Assembly (NCBI RefSeq): GCF_954871325.1
Contig: NC_088775.1
Span: 47,531,561 to 47,595,560, forward strand
Direction of reading: 5' to 3'
DNA length: 64,000 bases
From: Gordionus sp. m RMFG-2023
Lineage: Eukaryota > Nematomorpha > Gordioida > Chordodea > Parachordodidae
Positions 1 to 12,310 of the stretch are shown here, piece by piece. The notes beneath the pieces were generated by a model that did no database searches, had not been told where the DNA came from, and was given only the letters and a program-made list of their open reading frames with translations. The stretch's first letter is position 1. Each line of letters begins with the position of its first letter. The position numbers and the translations under genes are program-made.

Positions 1-205
1 AAGGACTAATTAGTCGACTAAAAGGACTAATTTAGTCGACTAAAACGAAACGACTAATATAGTCGACTAAAGCAACTAATTTAGTCGACTAAAGCAACTA
101 ATTTAGTCGACTAAAACGACTAATTTAGTCAACTAAAACGACTAATTTAGTCGACTAAAAGAACTAATTAGGTCGACTAAAAGAACTAATTAAGTCGACT
201 AAATA
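1..205. repeat. Minisatellite of about 20-bp units with a palindromic core
   Basis: About ten tandem units of 18-22 bases, each containing a form of the perfect palindrome TTAGTCGACTAA followed by a short variable linker (AAGG, AACG, AGCA, AAGA). The array starts at or before the window edge. Single-base variants occur in several units. No coding potential is seen. Confidence 0.9.
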
Positions 206-460
206 AGTCATAATCGTTATTTTTGAACTTTTTTTAAATTTTTTAGCTAAAAATATATCTTGTAAAGATGTAAAAATAAAATTTTAGTGAAGATGTACCA
301 TCATAGAAAAATATTAATTATCAAAATCGTTATTTTTGAAAAGTAAATAGGTAAAAATATATATATTGTAAAGATGTTAAAATAAAATTTCAGTGAAGAT
401 GTACCATATAAAAGTGACAATTGTCATAATCGTTATTTGTGAACTATTTTGAATTTTTTA
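206..460. repeat. Tandem repeat of about 105 bp, two and a part units
   Basis: Three successive blocks start with a form of ATAATCGTTATTTTTGAA (about 210, 320 and 425). The first two continue with a shared stretch that contains TGTAAAGATG and ends in GTGAAGATGTACCAT. The third block is partial. This is a direct tandem duplication next to the minisatellite. Confidence 0.75.
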
Positions 461-756
461 AAACGAGAGTAACACCCTGTTAGTTAGAGAACAGTACGGG
501 CTGTCCGTAGCCCAACCCGACTAGACAAAAAAATATTTTTGGTTCAGGCTCGGGTCAAGCTGTAAAGGTGTTCGACCCGAAACCCGACTTACCCATAAAA
601 TAAATATTAATATAAATATTCTAAATAACCATTATAATTCATAATCTCAATTATAAAACCATATAATTTTTATTTATCACATTTTATCCTTAAAATGTCA
701 ATCATAATAACATGTCATTTTTAATTATTATTATATAATTTACATAACAACCATAT

Positions 757-904
757 TGTTATAAATGAGATTTATATTATATATTATCAATGTTATAAAT
801 GTCATATATATATATTATCAATGATATAAATGTCATAGATACAATTCAATCATATTAATATATTTCATGAAGTGATTGCCAGTTAAATAAACTTAATTAG
901 TATA
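757..904 (+). repeat. 5' LTR of the Gypsy-type element
   Basis: 148 bases from TGTTATAAATGAG to TTAATTAGTATA. It matches the 3' LTR at 147 of 148 positions and abuts the left CATAT target duplication. Confidence 0.93.
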
Positions 905-3900
905 TTGGCGACGTTGTCGATGATTTATTATGAATAAAGAAGACAAAAATAAAGTAATTATGAATAAAAAAGAAAAAAATGATAACATTATGATCAAATT
1001 CGATAATTTCGATAATCAAAACAACTTTGCTGATTACATTGAATATATTGATGATATGTTGGAGATAAGAGGTATATTAATAAATAATGAAACCAAAAAA
1101 AAATATTATTTGCGTATATGGGTATTAGTAATTTAGCTGAAATGAGGTCCTTTGTTTATCCAAAAATATTGAAAGATCTTAATTATGAAGAGATTATTGA
1201 AGTTGGTAAGAAAGTTTTTAAGCCTATTTCAACATTATTTAGCTCGAGAATTAAATTTATTCGGATAGAAAGAGGGGTTGGTGAATCAGTTGCGGAGTTT
1301 GCAGCTCGACTTAAAAAATTGGCTCAAGAATGTAAATTTGAATCTGACCTAGATGGGAGATTGAGGGATCAGATGGTGGCTGGAATCAAAATGAGTGCAT
1401 TGGAGAAAGATATTCGCACTAGATTTCCAGATGGAATAAATGACTTAGGAGAAATGGTGAGTTTTCAACAGGTTTTAAATATGGCTTTGGCAATGGAAAG
1501 GGCTGAGGATGAAGTGACAAATATGATGGTAAAAAAAGTCAATAAACCTAAGGAGCAGATAGAGAATAATCAAGAAAATTTTTCAAATCAAAAGTACTCA
1601 TATAATAATAATAACAAAGAAAAGGGTAATTTTAGTTATTACAATAATAATAATTTTAAGTTTAGAGATAACAATAAATTTAACAATAATGATATGTATA
1701 AGTTTAATAAATGCTCAAAATGTGGAAGAACTCATCCCCCTTTTCAATGTTTTGCATCAAGGGTGAAATGTTATAATTGCCAAAAGGTAGGGCATTATGC
1801 TAAATATTGTAAGGGACAGAAGTTACATGCTATGCATATAGATGACAATGATTCATCAGATTCAATTAATAATATATCCCAAATTGGTAGAAATAGTGCA
1901 AAGATATTTGTTTGGATTAATGGAGTACCTATAGAATTTGACTATGATACGGGGGCACAGGTATCGGTGATTGGGAAACAATATTGGGATGAAATTGGCC
2001 GAACCAAACTTGGACCAACCAAACCTTTATCAGTATATGGTAACCAACCGCTAGATGTGCTGGGTGAAACTATGGTGAGGGTTCTTCTTGGAAAGATAAG
2101 CAGATCACTACCGATTGTGGTGACTGGTTCAAATGACATTCCATTATTTGGACTACCATGGATACTGGCATTTAAAATGTTTATTCCACGACAAGTGACT
2201 ATACGTAGTATCACAAATAAAGAGGTTATGACAACCAATAAACAAATTGCTGGCATGACAACAGAATTTATTAGTGTTTTTGATGACAAGCCTGGACGGG
2301 TGAATGTTATAGAAGTTAGCACACATTTGAGTGAGGCAGCAAGGCCGAAATCATGGCCAGCTCGTAGAGTACCTTTTCCATTACGAAAACCAATTGAAAT
2401 GGAACTCGATAGTTTGGTTAAATCAGGAATATTGAAGGCGATTGATCCAACACAAAAACGATTGACATGGGCCACTCCAACGGTAAACGTACGAAAAACA
2501 AATGGAGAAATCAGGATTTGTGCGGATTTTAAGTGACATTAAACCCATACATTTTGTACGATTATCATATTATACCAACGGTGGATGATCTTTTAACCAA
2601 ATTAAAAGATGGATTGAAATTTACGGTAATAGATTTGAAAGATGCATATTTACAATTACCAATAAAAGAAAGTTCAAAAGAATACTTAACCATATCGACC
2701 CACATTGGTTATTTCCAATATCAATGTATGCCTCTTTCTAGTGCGCTGACCATATTTCAAAGATATATGGACAATTTATTACAAGACTGCCAAATGACTG
2801 GAGTATATCTTGACGATATTATCATAACGGGGAAAAATGATGTAGAACATTTGAATAACGTAAAAAAAGTACTAATGAAACTAAAACAGGTGGGTATGAA
2901 GGCAAAATGGGCCAAAATACGTTTTTTAAATGAATCAGTTTCTTTTTTGGGTTTCGTAATAGACAAATATGGAATACATCCAGCGAAAGAAAAAATGGAT
3001 GCTATTCGAAGGATACCAACTCCTAATAATATACACCAATTACGATCTTTTTTAGGACTTGTGAATTATCACGAGAGATTTTTGCCACATCTACATAGAA
3101 TTGCCGCTCCTCTGCATAAATTAACAAGCATTAAATCTTGCTGGGGTTGGTCGGACAAGGAACAAGAGGTATTTGATAAAATAAAACAGCTTTTGTCAAC
3201 AAATAAAACGCTAATTCCATATTCGCCAAACTTGCCAATTATATTGGAATGTGACGCTTCCAACACTGGTTTTGGAGCTGTGTTATGTCATTTAGTGAAA
3301 AAAGACATTAGCAGACCAATCGCATTTGCCTCGAGAACACTTCTAGAGTCAGAGAGAAATTATGCACCAATAGAAAAAGAGGCACGAGCACTTTTGTTTG
3401 GTATGGAAAAATTTCATACATTCATTTTTGGTCGAAAATTTTTATTACGAACAGATCACAAACCTTTGGAAAAATTATTTGGTGATAAACGGGAACTACC
3501 AAAAATATCCAATAGTCGATTAACGCGCTGGGCTTGGAAAATGTCCGCATATGATTTTGATATTGAATATGTTCCTGGAAAAGATAATAAAGTAGCTGAT
3601 ACATTATCTAGACTGCCAATAGATGGCATAAAATCAAATAATGATCAAAAAAACGCGTTAAAAATTAGAGCTATAAATTTGCACGATATAAATATTAGTT
3701 AAGTTGAACTCCAAAAGGAAACAAGGAATGATAGCTTGTTTAAAAAAGTAGTTAAAAACATTGAGCATGGATGGGTGGAATTTGATGCGAAAAAAAATAC
3801 AGAGTTAGTTTGTTTTTATAATCGTAGAGAGGAATTGTCAGTAGATCATGATGTTATTGAATGGAATGGGAAGTTGGTAATTCCAACCATTTTGAGGAAA

Positions 3901-4064
3901 TCAATTTTAACGATTATACACAGAGGGCATCCAGGAATAAATGCTATGAAATCAATTTTTAGAATGTATTGCTGGTGGCCGAATTGCGATAAAGATATTG
4001 AACAATATGTTCGTCAATGTATGCCTTGTCAAAGTAATCGGTCGAATATTATGGAGGTTCCTTT

Positions 4065-6085
4065 TTGATTATTTACAAAAGAAGAAATATTATGTGAATA
4101 AAAATGTGAATTTATTAGCAACCATTAGGGATGATGATTTTAGAGCTTGGACTTCCGAAGATAAAATTTTGCTATTAATGAATTGCGGAACTTTCATTAA
4201 TGAACAGTCATCAATATATAGCTTATATTACAAGAATTTTATATATCCACCTATCTTTTATGACAAAATTACTTGTGATTTTATTTCTTTTGATCACGTA
4301 TTAGAACATAATATAATTTATGACAAATTAAAACACATTGACATGCTAAAGTTAATCAATATATTTCAAAATGAGACTAATATGTATTTGAGATTAGGTT
4401 ATAATCTGCAAAAATGTTCTATGTCATTATGTGATAAATCATTACTAATAATAGCAAATACTTCACTTAAAGAAGGAAATATAACTAGTGCTGTGGCCAA
4501 ATATATATTTGAAATGACTGGCATCTTGGGTAATCAATGGTCTTTAATCAGTGCAGCCTTAAGAAGACCTGCACTTCTTGTTAAAAACTTTTACAAAAAT
4601 TCTTTGCAATTTTTACCCTATGATACACTCTCTCAATCTATTACTTTGCTGAACAAGAGTGATATGTTGGCAGGAAGGGAACATCCTGAAGCACAATTAG
4701 GAACAGGGTTGTCAGCAATAGCTGGTATGTCTTCTAATAAACTTTCGTTATCAACTCAAACATCACAATTGTCAGATCCAGAAATTATCTGTACAACATC
4801 TAATAGTAATGAAAGATCCTCAATAGAAGAAGCTGAAAACACTACCTTAAAAACTATTAAGAAGAATAGTAAGAAAGGAACCGCAAAGCTTCAAAACATA
4901 TTTAAATATCAAACATCTATTGAAAGTACAATCGAGAAAGTTTCTAATCCTAGCTCCCAATCCTTTGAAACATGCAGCGGCCATAATTCTATAAAATTGA
5001 CCCCCAAAAGCGAATATCGCGACGATGTCATACCCATTAAAATAATCCGGCAAGATGCTGATAATTATTGGGGGCGGGCGACTGAAAAACGAATGCTATA
5101 CTGTATAGAATCCTATTTCACGAATTGCATGTCTTTAAATGTTCACGAACTGTCACAGAAGATAGGCATAGATCAGTTGGATTCTCTCCTTAAAAATCTC
5201 ACTCTCCCTTGGGTCGAAGTTATGCGTTATTTAAATAGTAAAGAGGGAAGCTATCAGGAGTTACTTACAAAAAACTCTATCGAACTCGAACATTATTGGG
5301 TTAATGTCTTAAGGGAGAAATATATAAGCAAATTGCAGCAAAACAACACAAACACCGATAGCATTCCACATTCCACAACTTCGAAGGTACAGATCCCAAG
5401 TATTGATATATTAAAGGACAAAAACAGCCACGGAACTCCTACGTCAAAAAGGATTCAAATTGAAATAAGTGATATCCAGTGTGACAACCTTGAAAGCTGC
5501 GATAAAACTTTGAAAATGACTCAAGCCAAAAAGGATCCCAGTAAAAGTAATCAACGTACTAGACCCTCCCTATTTAAATATGCTGCAATTAAATTTCGCT
5601 TAATTAACATTTTACAAAGTGTTGGTAAGGAACGATCAATAAAATACGATTCCAAGATAGATTGGCCTAAAACCTACGCTCCATATATCTTAGCAAGCTA
5701 AGGGAGTTATCTGCCAATATAGATTATGATGCACAATGTCTTCTTCAATTATCCTCTTCGACTCATTTACATTTTAGCACCCCTTTTAGACGTCGTAAAA
5801 AAGTGGAAAATCAATCTAGATCTCATATTTAAGTATTGGAAACCCCCAAACCAATTATTCCGATCATCACGTTGGAAGATCATAAGAATTGAATATCAGA
5901 ATTATTTACGATTTTTTACTCGACTTTATTTTTATTAGTAAATCCATAAGTGAATGATAATTTTATATTCTGATATATGACTTTTACCAATTGAAAAAAC
6001 TTTTGACTTTAAAAAAGAAGATATTATCATTTTTATCTTTCAAGCAAATAAAGAACAAAAAGTTATCTAATCTTTAAAAAAAAAA
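4065..6085 (+). pseudogene. Processed retrocopy of a host mRNA with Myb/SANT-like protein, inside the LTR element
   Basis: An open reading frame runs from the left junction to a stop at 5701. It has no similarity that I can see to gag-pol. It is rich in charged and polar residues. Two stretches look Myb/SANT-like: one near 4145-4185 (RAWTSEDKILLL), and a clearer one near 4430-4600 with NQWSLISAALRRP and VKNFYKN, which resembles the last helix of a Myb repeat. Similar proteins could include chromatin or RNA polymerase factors, but I do not recognise a family. A 3' untranslated stretch of about 370 bases follows, then AATAAA (6047-6052) and, 24 bases later, ten As (6076-6085). That is the signature of a polyadenylated mRNA. 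No introns and no target duplication around the insert are visible, which favours template switching during reverse transcription. Confidence 0.65.
6047..6085 (+). promoter_or_regulatory. Polyadenylation signal and genomic A-tract of the retrocopy
   Basis: AATAAA at 6047-6052 is followed after 23 bases by ten adenines (6076-6085). The retroelement's charged tail begins directly after the A-tract. The spacing is normal for a cleavage and polyadenylation site copied from mRNA. Confidence 0.7.
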
Positions 6086-6364
6086 TGGTAGAAAGCAAGG
6101 ATAGAATAGTACGAAAGCATTCGGATCAACTTCGAAAAAGGGAGTTAGCTAAAGAAATGGAGAAGTCTGGGCCAGGGAAAGATAATGGAGAAAATATGGA
6201 GTCAGAGAGAGAAGAGGAAAATATAAAAAATAAAGAGTCGGATATAGTTGAGATTTTAGAAAATGTGGAAGATAACGGAAAACTAGAAACGCGGAAATCA
6301 CAAAGAGCCAGGAAACCTACAAATCGGCTTATTGAGGAATTGTAAGATCATATGTGTGGGGATA

Positions 6365-6512
6365 TGTTATAAATGAGATTTATATTATATATTATCAATG
6401 TTATAAATGTCATATATATATATTATCAATGATATAAATGTCATAGATACAAATCAATCATATTAATATATTTCATGAAGTGATTGCCAGTTAAATAAAC
6501 TTAATTAGTATA
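6365..6512 (+). repeat. 3' LTR of the Gypsy-type element
   Basis: 148 bases matching the 5' LTR except for one T/A difference. The right CATAT target duplication follows at 6513-6517. Confidence 0.93.
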
Positions 6513-6723
6513 CATATACCAAACTATTTTATATGATTATATTTTAGTACATTGTATTGCATAGTTAACGATATTATTACATCTTTACTTTCATCATATT
6601 CTATCAAGTTAAATAAAATATATTTTACTAATATCTATTTAATTAATAGACTCTTATTTTCATATTAAAAAAATCATTTCAATGGATGCCAAAATTAAAA
6701 AAAATTGGTAAAAAGATCAAACA

Positions 6724-7627
6724 ATGAATATAAGGGAAAATGCCAATGGCAAATCTGAGATCTGGAAAAAGTTTTCATTTATATATGAAAACAAAGAAAA
6801 ACTTAATTATGTAAGTTGCAATTTTTGCAAATATATATATGTTTTTAATTCTATAATCATATTAATATTTATATATAAAATATATGATATTATTAAATTA
6901 TTTTAGGCATAAATCAACTAAAAAGCATAAATGTGTATTTAAAATAGAGAGTAAATAGATTGAACTAACAATTGATAGCCTTTTTGGTACTGATCCCAAA
7001 AACTCAAAAGTTGTAAATTAAAAAAAAAAGATTGTGGAAATTATTAGAAATTTCACATTATCGGATATTGATTTCAGTAAAAGTAATTAAAAAAATTAAT
7101 GTATTTTTTATATCAGGATACAGTAGGACATATTTATCTGAAATGCCATTCATTACAGACCTAAATATGATTAGAGCATTTGAAAATCATAAACGATTAA
7201 ATTGTGCTTCTCATCTTTTAAATACAGTATTAAAGGAATATCTTTGATAATATAAATATTGAATCTCAAGGTTCAGAGATATATCAATGTTTTGTTGATT
7301 GTAAAAGTTTAGTTACTTTTATGAAACAGAGTGAGTATGTTAAATTAACTTTTTATTAAAATATAGTATTAAATTTTAGATTAGTTGAGACTCGATGGAA
7401 TAGCAGACTAAAAATGATTAAATCGATTTTTAATCAATTCAATGAAGTATTGGAGATTCTCAGTTCTAGGTGTGCGTGGATTAGGCTCGAAAATATAGAT
7501 TTTGAAATGGTGAGAGACCTTATTAAGTTTACACCTTTTAAAATTGCAAGTGACTCGCAAAGTTATATTGTGTTATCACAAAATATTGAGTTTTTTAGCT
7601 CAAAACTTAAACTAGCAGCTTAACCAG
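6724..7627 (+). pseudogene. hAT-A transposase, N-terminal and central part
   Basis: The reading from 6724 shows a BED-like finger (SEIWKKFSF, then CNFCKY). A probable short intron ends in TTTTAG at about 6905, and the finger continues as HKSTKKHKC. Further on, the hAT signature ITDLNMIRAFENHKR and the motif NCASHLLN lie near 7160-7220. After another small intron, ending in TTTTAG at about 7380, comes LVETRWNSRLK, the TRW box of hAT proteins. The frame is broken by stops, and the protein is cut at its 3' side by hAT-B at 7682. The missing end lies at 12728-13033. Identification as a hAT transposase is firm; activity is unlikely. Confidence 0.8.
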
Positions 7628-8365
7628 CTATAGCAAAGATGCCGGGAAATAATATTGGTTAAATTTTAAATAGATATATTTCAGTGTTGTTAAAATAGCG
7701 TGCTACTTTTTTTAGTAGTGGTAGCTTTAGCGGGCTACTTTTTTAGAAAATAGCAATAGCGGTAGCTCGCTATTTTCAATTTTACATAATAAATACATCT
7801 AAAAATTATTAATAAATATTTATTAAATCTCAAATTATAATCCTTTTATTTAATTTAATTTTGAAATTTAAATTTATATCTAAAAATATACATTATAAAT
7901 CTAGTTATTAAAAATGTGTGAGATTGTTGAAAGCGAAATTCCTTTGGAAAATGAGAAAAATATAGATTATCCTTTCCCAAAATTTAAAAAATACTTAATC
8001 TTGAAGAAAAAATTACTACCTGATATCGGTTTCGATGCAAGATATGTCGAAAAATTTCATCCTCAAATCATACAAGCAGCTTTAATTTGAAAAAACATTT
8101 AAAGGTAATGTATTAAACAATTTTAATATTAATGTGTAGGCTAATCCTTAATTTTTAAAATAAATTTAAATCAAAGATCAATCATTTTTTTTATATATTC
8201 ATAAATTTTATCTAAATTATTTAAAACATTATAAAATAGTTATTTAAATCATTTTAATGTGCTATCTCCTACATAATTTTTATTCTAAGTATTTCTGTTA
8301 TAATTTTAGACTGTTCACACCTCAAATTATAAAGAGATTGAAAATATCTCAAAAGTTTTGGGGTA

Positions 8366-8757
8366 ATGGAAGAAGATACATCCACTTCCAAATCAAATTT
8401 AATTCAAACAAAATTAAGCAATTTGGATTCCTCAACATTAGGTGTATCTCAAAAATTGGTTGACAAAATCATACTGAACTTTTTAATAGATACTGTTCAA
8501 CCATTATCCTTGGTGGATAATGGTTCTTTTATAAAGATGATAAACACTTTTTCTCCACGTAATATTTTGCTAGCAGACATTGATAGCAAGAATTTTGGAT
8601 AGATTTAAAGAAATGAAAGAATCTATTAGATGCCTCCTACATCTGTACAACAGCAGATTGCTGGACGCACAATAGAAGGTAAAAATGTTTATTTTTTTAT
8701 TTATAATATGATATTCATATTTTTAGAGCTTATTTAGGAGTGACCTCACATTAGATT
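8366..8757 (+). pseudogene. hAT-B transposase, N-terminal part
   Basis: The readable part shows SQKLVDKIILNFLIDT, VQPLSLVDNGSFIKMI and the PR box (FSPRNILL), all typical of the start of hAT transposases. AYLGVTSH plus ID follows at about 8730-8757, after a short intron ending in TTTTTAG. In functional relatives this reads LGVTAHWID. A poorly conserved reading upstream (7917-8090) may hold the first exon. Stops interrupt the frame. The coding part is cut by hAT-C1 at 8766 and resumes at 10661. Confidence 0.8.
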
Positions 8758-8765
8758 GATCCAAA

Positions 8766-10660
8766 CATTGGCGTACGCAGCGGGGGGGGGAAATCCCCCC
8801 CCCCAAAGCCAAAATGCAGATGCCGGACATATTTTTCAAAAATATTATTTTTTATATTTATTCATATCTATTTCTTTTTAAATTTTTATATTGTGGGCAA
8901 GGGTATGATGGAGCACGTGCAATGAGTGGACAATTCAATGGGCTTCAGGCATTTATTAAAAAAAATGCCCAACAGCTATATATGTCCACTGCTGCCCATT
9001 CACTCAACTTAGCAATATCGGATTCATGTTCTTTACCATTGATATCAAATTGCTTAGGTTTTTAATTATTAAAATTAAATTTTTTATATTTATATCAGGT
9101 AAAATATCTAGTATCTATGAGATGTTTAGATACCCCAAGCGTCAAAATATTTTGAACAGAATTATATCTGAAACTCCTTGCCCAACAAGGAGAAAAAAAT
9201 TGCAAAAAGCTTGTCCAACAAGATGGAGTCTTCGACATCAAGCAGTAACAGCTTTTATCGAGTTAGAAGAGCCGATTATTAACTTTCTTACAGAAATATC
9301 ACAATGGTCTGAAAAAGATATTTCTTCAGAAGCAAGCAAGTTACTGGATTCAATACTTATACCAAATTTTTTTTCACATTAGAATGTATTTATAAATTAT
9401 TTAATTATACAACTATTTTCTGTAATACTTTTCAAAAACCTGATATTGATTTGATTGAAATGATGAGAATAGCAGAAACAATTTTATTAGAACTCAAAGA
9501 AATTAGAGCTAATGCTGATGAGGAATTTCATATATATGTTAATGTTGAATCAAAAGCAGAGCTATACGAGTTCAATATTTGTCTCCCTCGACTTACAGTA
9601 AGGTAAACTTATCGTCCAAATATTAATATAGGGTCAATAGAAGAATATTATAAAATAAATGTCTTTATACCTCTTTTGGATACATTTATAACCCAAGCAA
9701 ATGAAAGGTTTTTAATTTATCAAGAAACTCTTATCAATCTGCAGATATTACTTCCGCAAAAGCCCTCTGAACCTTTTTCAGATGGTGATAGAAAAAAAAT
9801 AAAATATTTGAAAGATTTTTATCATGAAGACATTAATGTATCTCATGATGCTTTATTAACTGAATGCCAACTATGGTATAAAAGATTAACTATGGTTGAT
9901 ATAGTCTCAAAAAATGCTATGTATGCTTTGCATCATTTCAAACATCTTTTAGATTATTTTCCCAATATATTGAAATTATTATATATATTAGCAACTCTTC
10001 CCATTAGTACTGCAACTAATGAGAGAACATTCTCTTCTTTAAGAAGATTAAAAACGTACCTAAGAAGTACAACTTCTGAAAGTAGGTTGAATGGTCTGGC
10101 CCTTTTGAATATTCATAGGCATTTGACGCCAAACACAGATGAGATAATTAAAAATTAGCTCACTCCCAACGAAGATTGGATTTTATATTATAAAAATATA
10201 ATGTTTCTATAATATTTTTTGTGCTATCATTTTTTAATGTCTTATATATTTTTCTTTTGCATAAAAAATATAATTATTCATATTTCCAACATTTAGATTT
10301 TTTATACTTTATATATAAATTTAAAAGGCTCAAAAAAATTTAAATTTCTATTATGGATTATTTATTTTATAGTCATCATATCCTGGTTATATCCACTTAA
10401 TATTTTATAATTCAGATTTATTTAAAGTATTTATATGCCGCTGGTTATATCCGTTTAATATTTTTTAAATCAAATTTATTTTTATATACCGGTTTATATA
10501 ATTAAATTTTTATACATATTAATTTAAATTTGTATATTAGAAATAGTTATTAGTCCTAATAAATTTATGCTTGATATTTTTAAATAACAATAATTTTATT
10601 TTAAATAATTTTAAATATCCCCCCCCCCCCCCCCCCACCAAATTCCTGCGTACACTATTG
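8766..10660 (+). mobile_element. hAT-C1 transposon inserted in hAT-B
   Basis: A perfect 8-bp target duplication GATCCAAA flanks it (8758-8765 and 10661-10668). The ends are CATTGGCGTACGCAG and, inverted, CAATAGTGTACGCAGG. Just inside the left end lie a run of Gs and a run of Cs; just inside the right end lies a run of about 17 Cs. The element is 1.9 kb and carries a hAT transposase of the DUF4371/zinc-finger-MYM-like branch on the plus strand. It is the youngest DNA transposon in this nest. Related copies lie at 28856-30770 and about 21924-25900. Confidence 0.93.
8895..10158 (+). pseudogene. hAT-C1 transposase (DUF4371-like hAT)
   Basis: Motifs in order: GQGYDGARAMSGQFNG (about 8898-8943), then TAAHSLNLAI. 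After an intron ending in TATATCAG come KISSIYEMF, ETPCPTRRKKL and KACPTRWSLRHQ. A further stretch includes LIEMMRIAETILLELKEIRA (about 9450-9510). The last open stretch, 9676-10158, encodes DTFITQANERF and the dimerisation domain LATLPISTATNERTFSSL plus RRLKTYLR. The N-terminal third expected of the family is absent, and frames are interrupted between pieces. The copy is probably non-functional, though the last 160 codons are open. The motif order is standard for this branch. Confidence 0.85.
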
Positions 10661-12310
10661 GATCCAAAAAATCTAAAACGAAAATCTGTAGCATTCGCTC
10701 TAAAAAGAATAATTGGCTGTCAGACTTATGACATTCTAGCAAATATTATTTAAGACATTTACAAAATTCAGAACAAGGTTTGTAAGATGATTACAGATAA
10801 TGGGTCTAATTTCCTGAAGGCTTTCAGGTTTTAAATTTATTATAATTTTTTTTGGTGAAAATAATAACAATACTTGTAATATTCATGACAATAATATTGA
10901 AGATGGAGAACAATTAAAGGAAGAGGATGATGAAATAATGGAGTTTGAGATAATTGATGTTCATGACATCCTTGGTTTTAAATTATTTTATATTTAATTT
11001 TTCAGCAATATAAAATAAAATTTATAATATTATAGAATCTTCAATAAACTCTTCTATGTTATCTAGCCACCATCATTGTTCCTGCCACAACCTAAATTTA
11101 GTTGCGACAGTGGATGCTGAAGAAGCTTTATAATGAGGATTTTAAAAGAGTATCAAGATCTACATTTTCTAAATGACAACTTTGGAATAAACAAAATAAG
11201 TCATCTAAGATGTCTGATATTTTAAAAAAATTAGGCCGTTATTTATTGACACCAAACACTACAAGATGGAATAGTGTTTACAATGCTATGAAACTTTTAG
11301 CATTGTTTCTAGATGAGAAAAAAATGGAAATGAATTATATATTGGATCAAAGTAATACAGTATTTTAATGTGGAGGAGCATACTTTTATTAAAGAATATA
11401 CTGAAGTATTTTTAATTAATAAATAATTTTATATTATATTTAACCATTTTAATTTTTTAGGTTATGCAATATGTTGCTGCCTCGCTTAAAATATTGGAAG
11501 GGCAAGATAATATGAGCATAGGATATTATGTTCCCACACTGAGTATATTAATTACCAAGCTCAAAAGAATCAATAATCTAAAATTTTGCCAACCACTGGT
11601 AGTCTACGCTAAAAGGCATTGAGAAAAGGTCAAAACTTTATTTTTATTTTTTATTATACAATTATGTAAAATGAATGATTTATTGCTTGATTAGCCATAA
11701 TTTAAATTGGCTTAATTTACAACACAATCTATAATATTAATATATAGTATTAATATAAAATTCAAAATTAATATATTATTAATTACCTTGTGTATAATAA
11801 TTATATTTTTAAAATCTTTATTTACCATAATTTAATGCTATTTTAATATTTTTTTATAAATGAATCTAAATCTCAGATAAATTTAAATTTTGAAAATTTA
11901 AAAGGTATTCTTCTTTTTTTATAATAAATACATTCGCTTTATATAAATTAGATTTCCAGATCTGTATGATGATGATAATGTAATAGCTGCTATCGTTCAT
12001 CCTAGTTTCAAGTGAAATTGGCCATACATTTATTTGACTGAATCTAAAGGGCAACTTGATAGGCTGATGGTAACGTTAAAAAATGCCATGCCTAACCACG
12101 ATACTCATACTATAGCAAGATCGAAACCACGGCCTTCCATATATAATTTTTTTGAAATAAATAATAATAATAATATAGAGCCTCTAGATGCTTTTTTTAA
12201 ATCTAAAAATATGGCAAAGCTTATACTTTCTGATCGTCGCTCTAGACTTGGGGATGACTATGTAACAAATTATAGTCATGTTTTTATACCAATATTTTAT
12301 TTGTGGAAAT
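10661..12310 (+). pseudogene. hAT-B transposase, central and C-terminal part
   Basis: The protein resumes immediately after hAT-C1 with LDPKNLKRKSVAFALKRIIG, CQTYDILANII and ITDNGSNFLKAF, the hAT catalytic region. Later pieces are NSSMLSSHHHCSCHNLNLVA (about 11050-11105), NTTRWNSVYNAM (about 11258-11290), AASLKILEGQDNM (about 11470-11515) and IAAIVHPSF (about 11980-12010). The last piece jumps from SIYNFFEI to SDRRSRLGDDYV (about 12130-12270), so most of the dimerisation domain is missing. Several short introns and stops are present. The copy is inactive. Confidence 0.8.

Larger units (their letters stand above)
757..6512 (+). mobile_element. Ty3/Gypsy-type LTR retrotransposon with captured insert, young but broken
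   Basis: Flanked by a perfect 5-bp target duplication CATAT (752-756 and 6513-6517) and by 148-bp LTRs that differ at one base, so the insertion is recent. A probable primer-binding site follows the 5' LTR (about 905-922), and a purine-rich tract (GTGTGGGGATA) precedes the 3' LTR. Recognisable parts in order: gag-like region with a CCHC knuckle (CYNCQKVGHYAKYC, about 1767-1810), protease (DYDTGAQ, about 1940-1960), reverse transcriptase (about 2430-3060, with YLDD), RNase H (ECDAS, about 3245-3600), integrase zinc finger (about 3910-4040), and a charged tail with RKHSDQLRKRE (about 6085-6345). A non-retroviral segment lies between the last two. The copy looks broken, with a few breaks. It sits inside hAT-A. 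Confidence 0.93.

Noticed and set aside
1942-2475. Long minus-strand open frame of 177 codons
   Set aside because: It lies opposite the protease to reverse-transcriptase region of the LTR element and shows no motif of its own.
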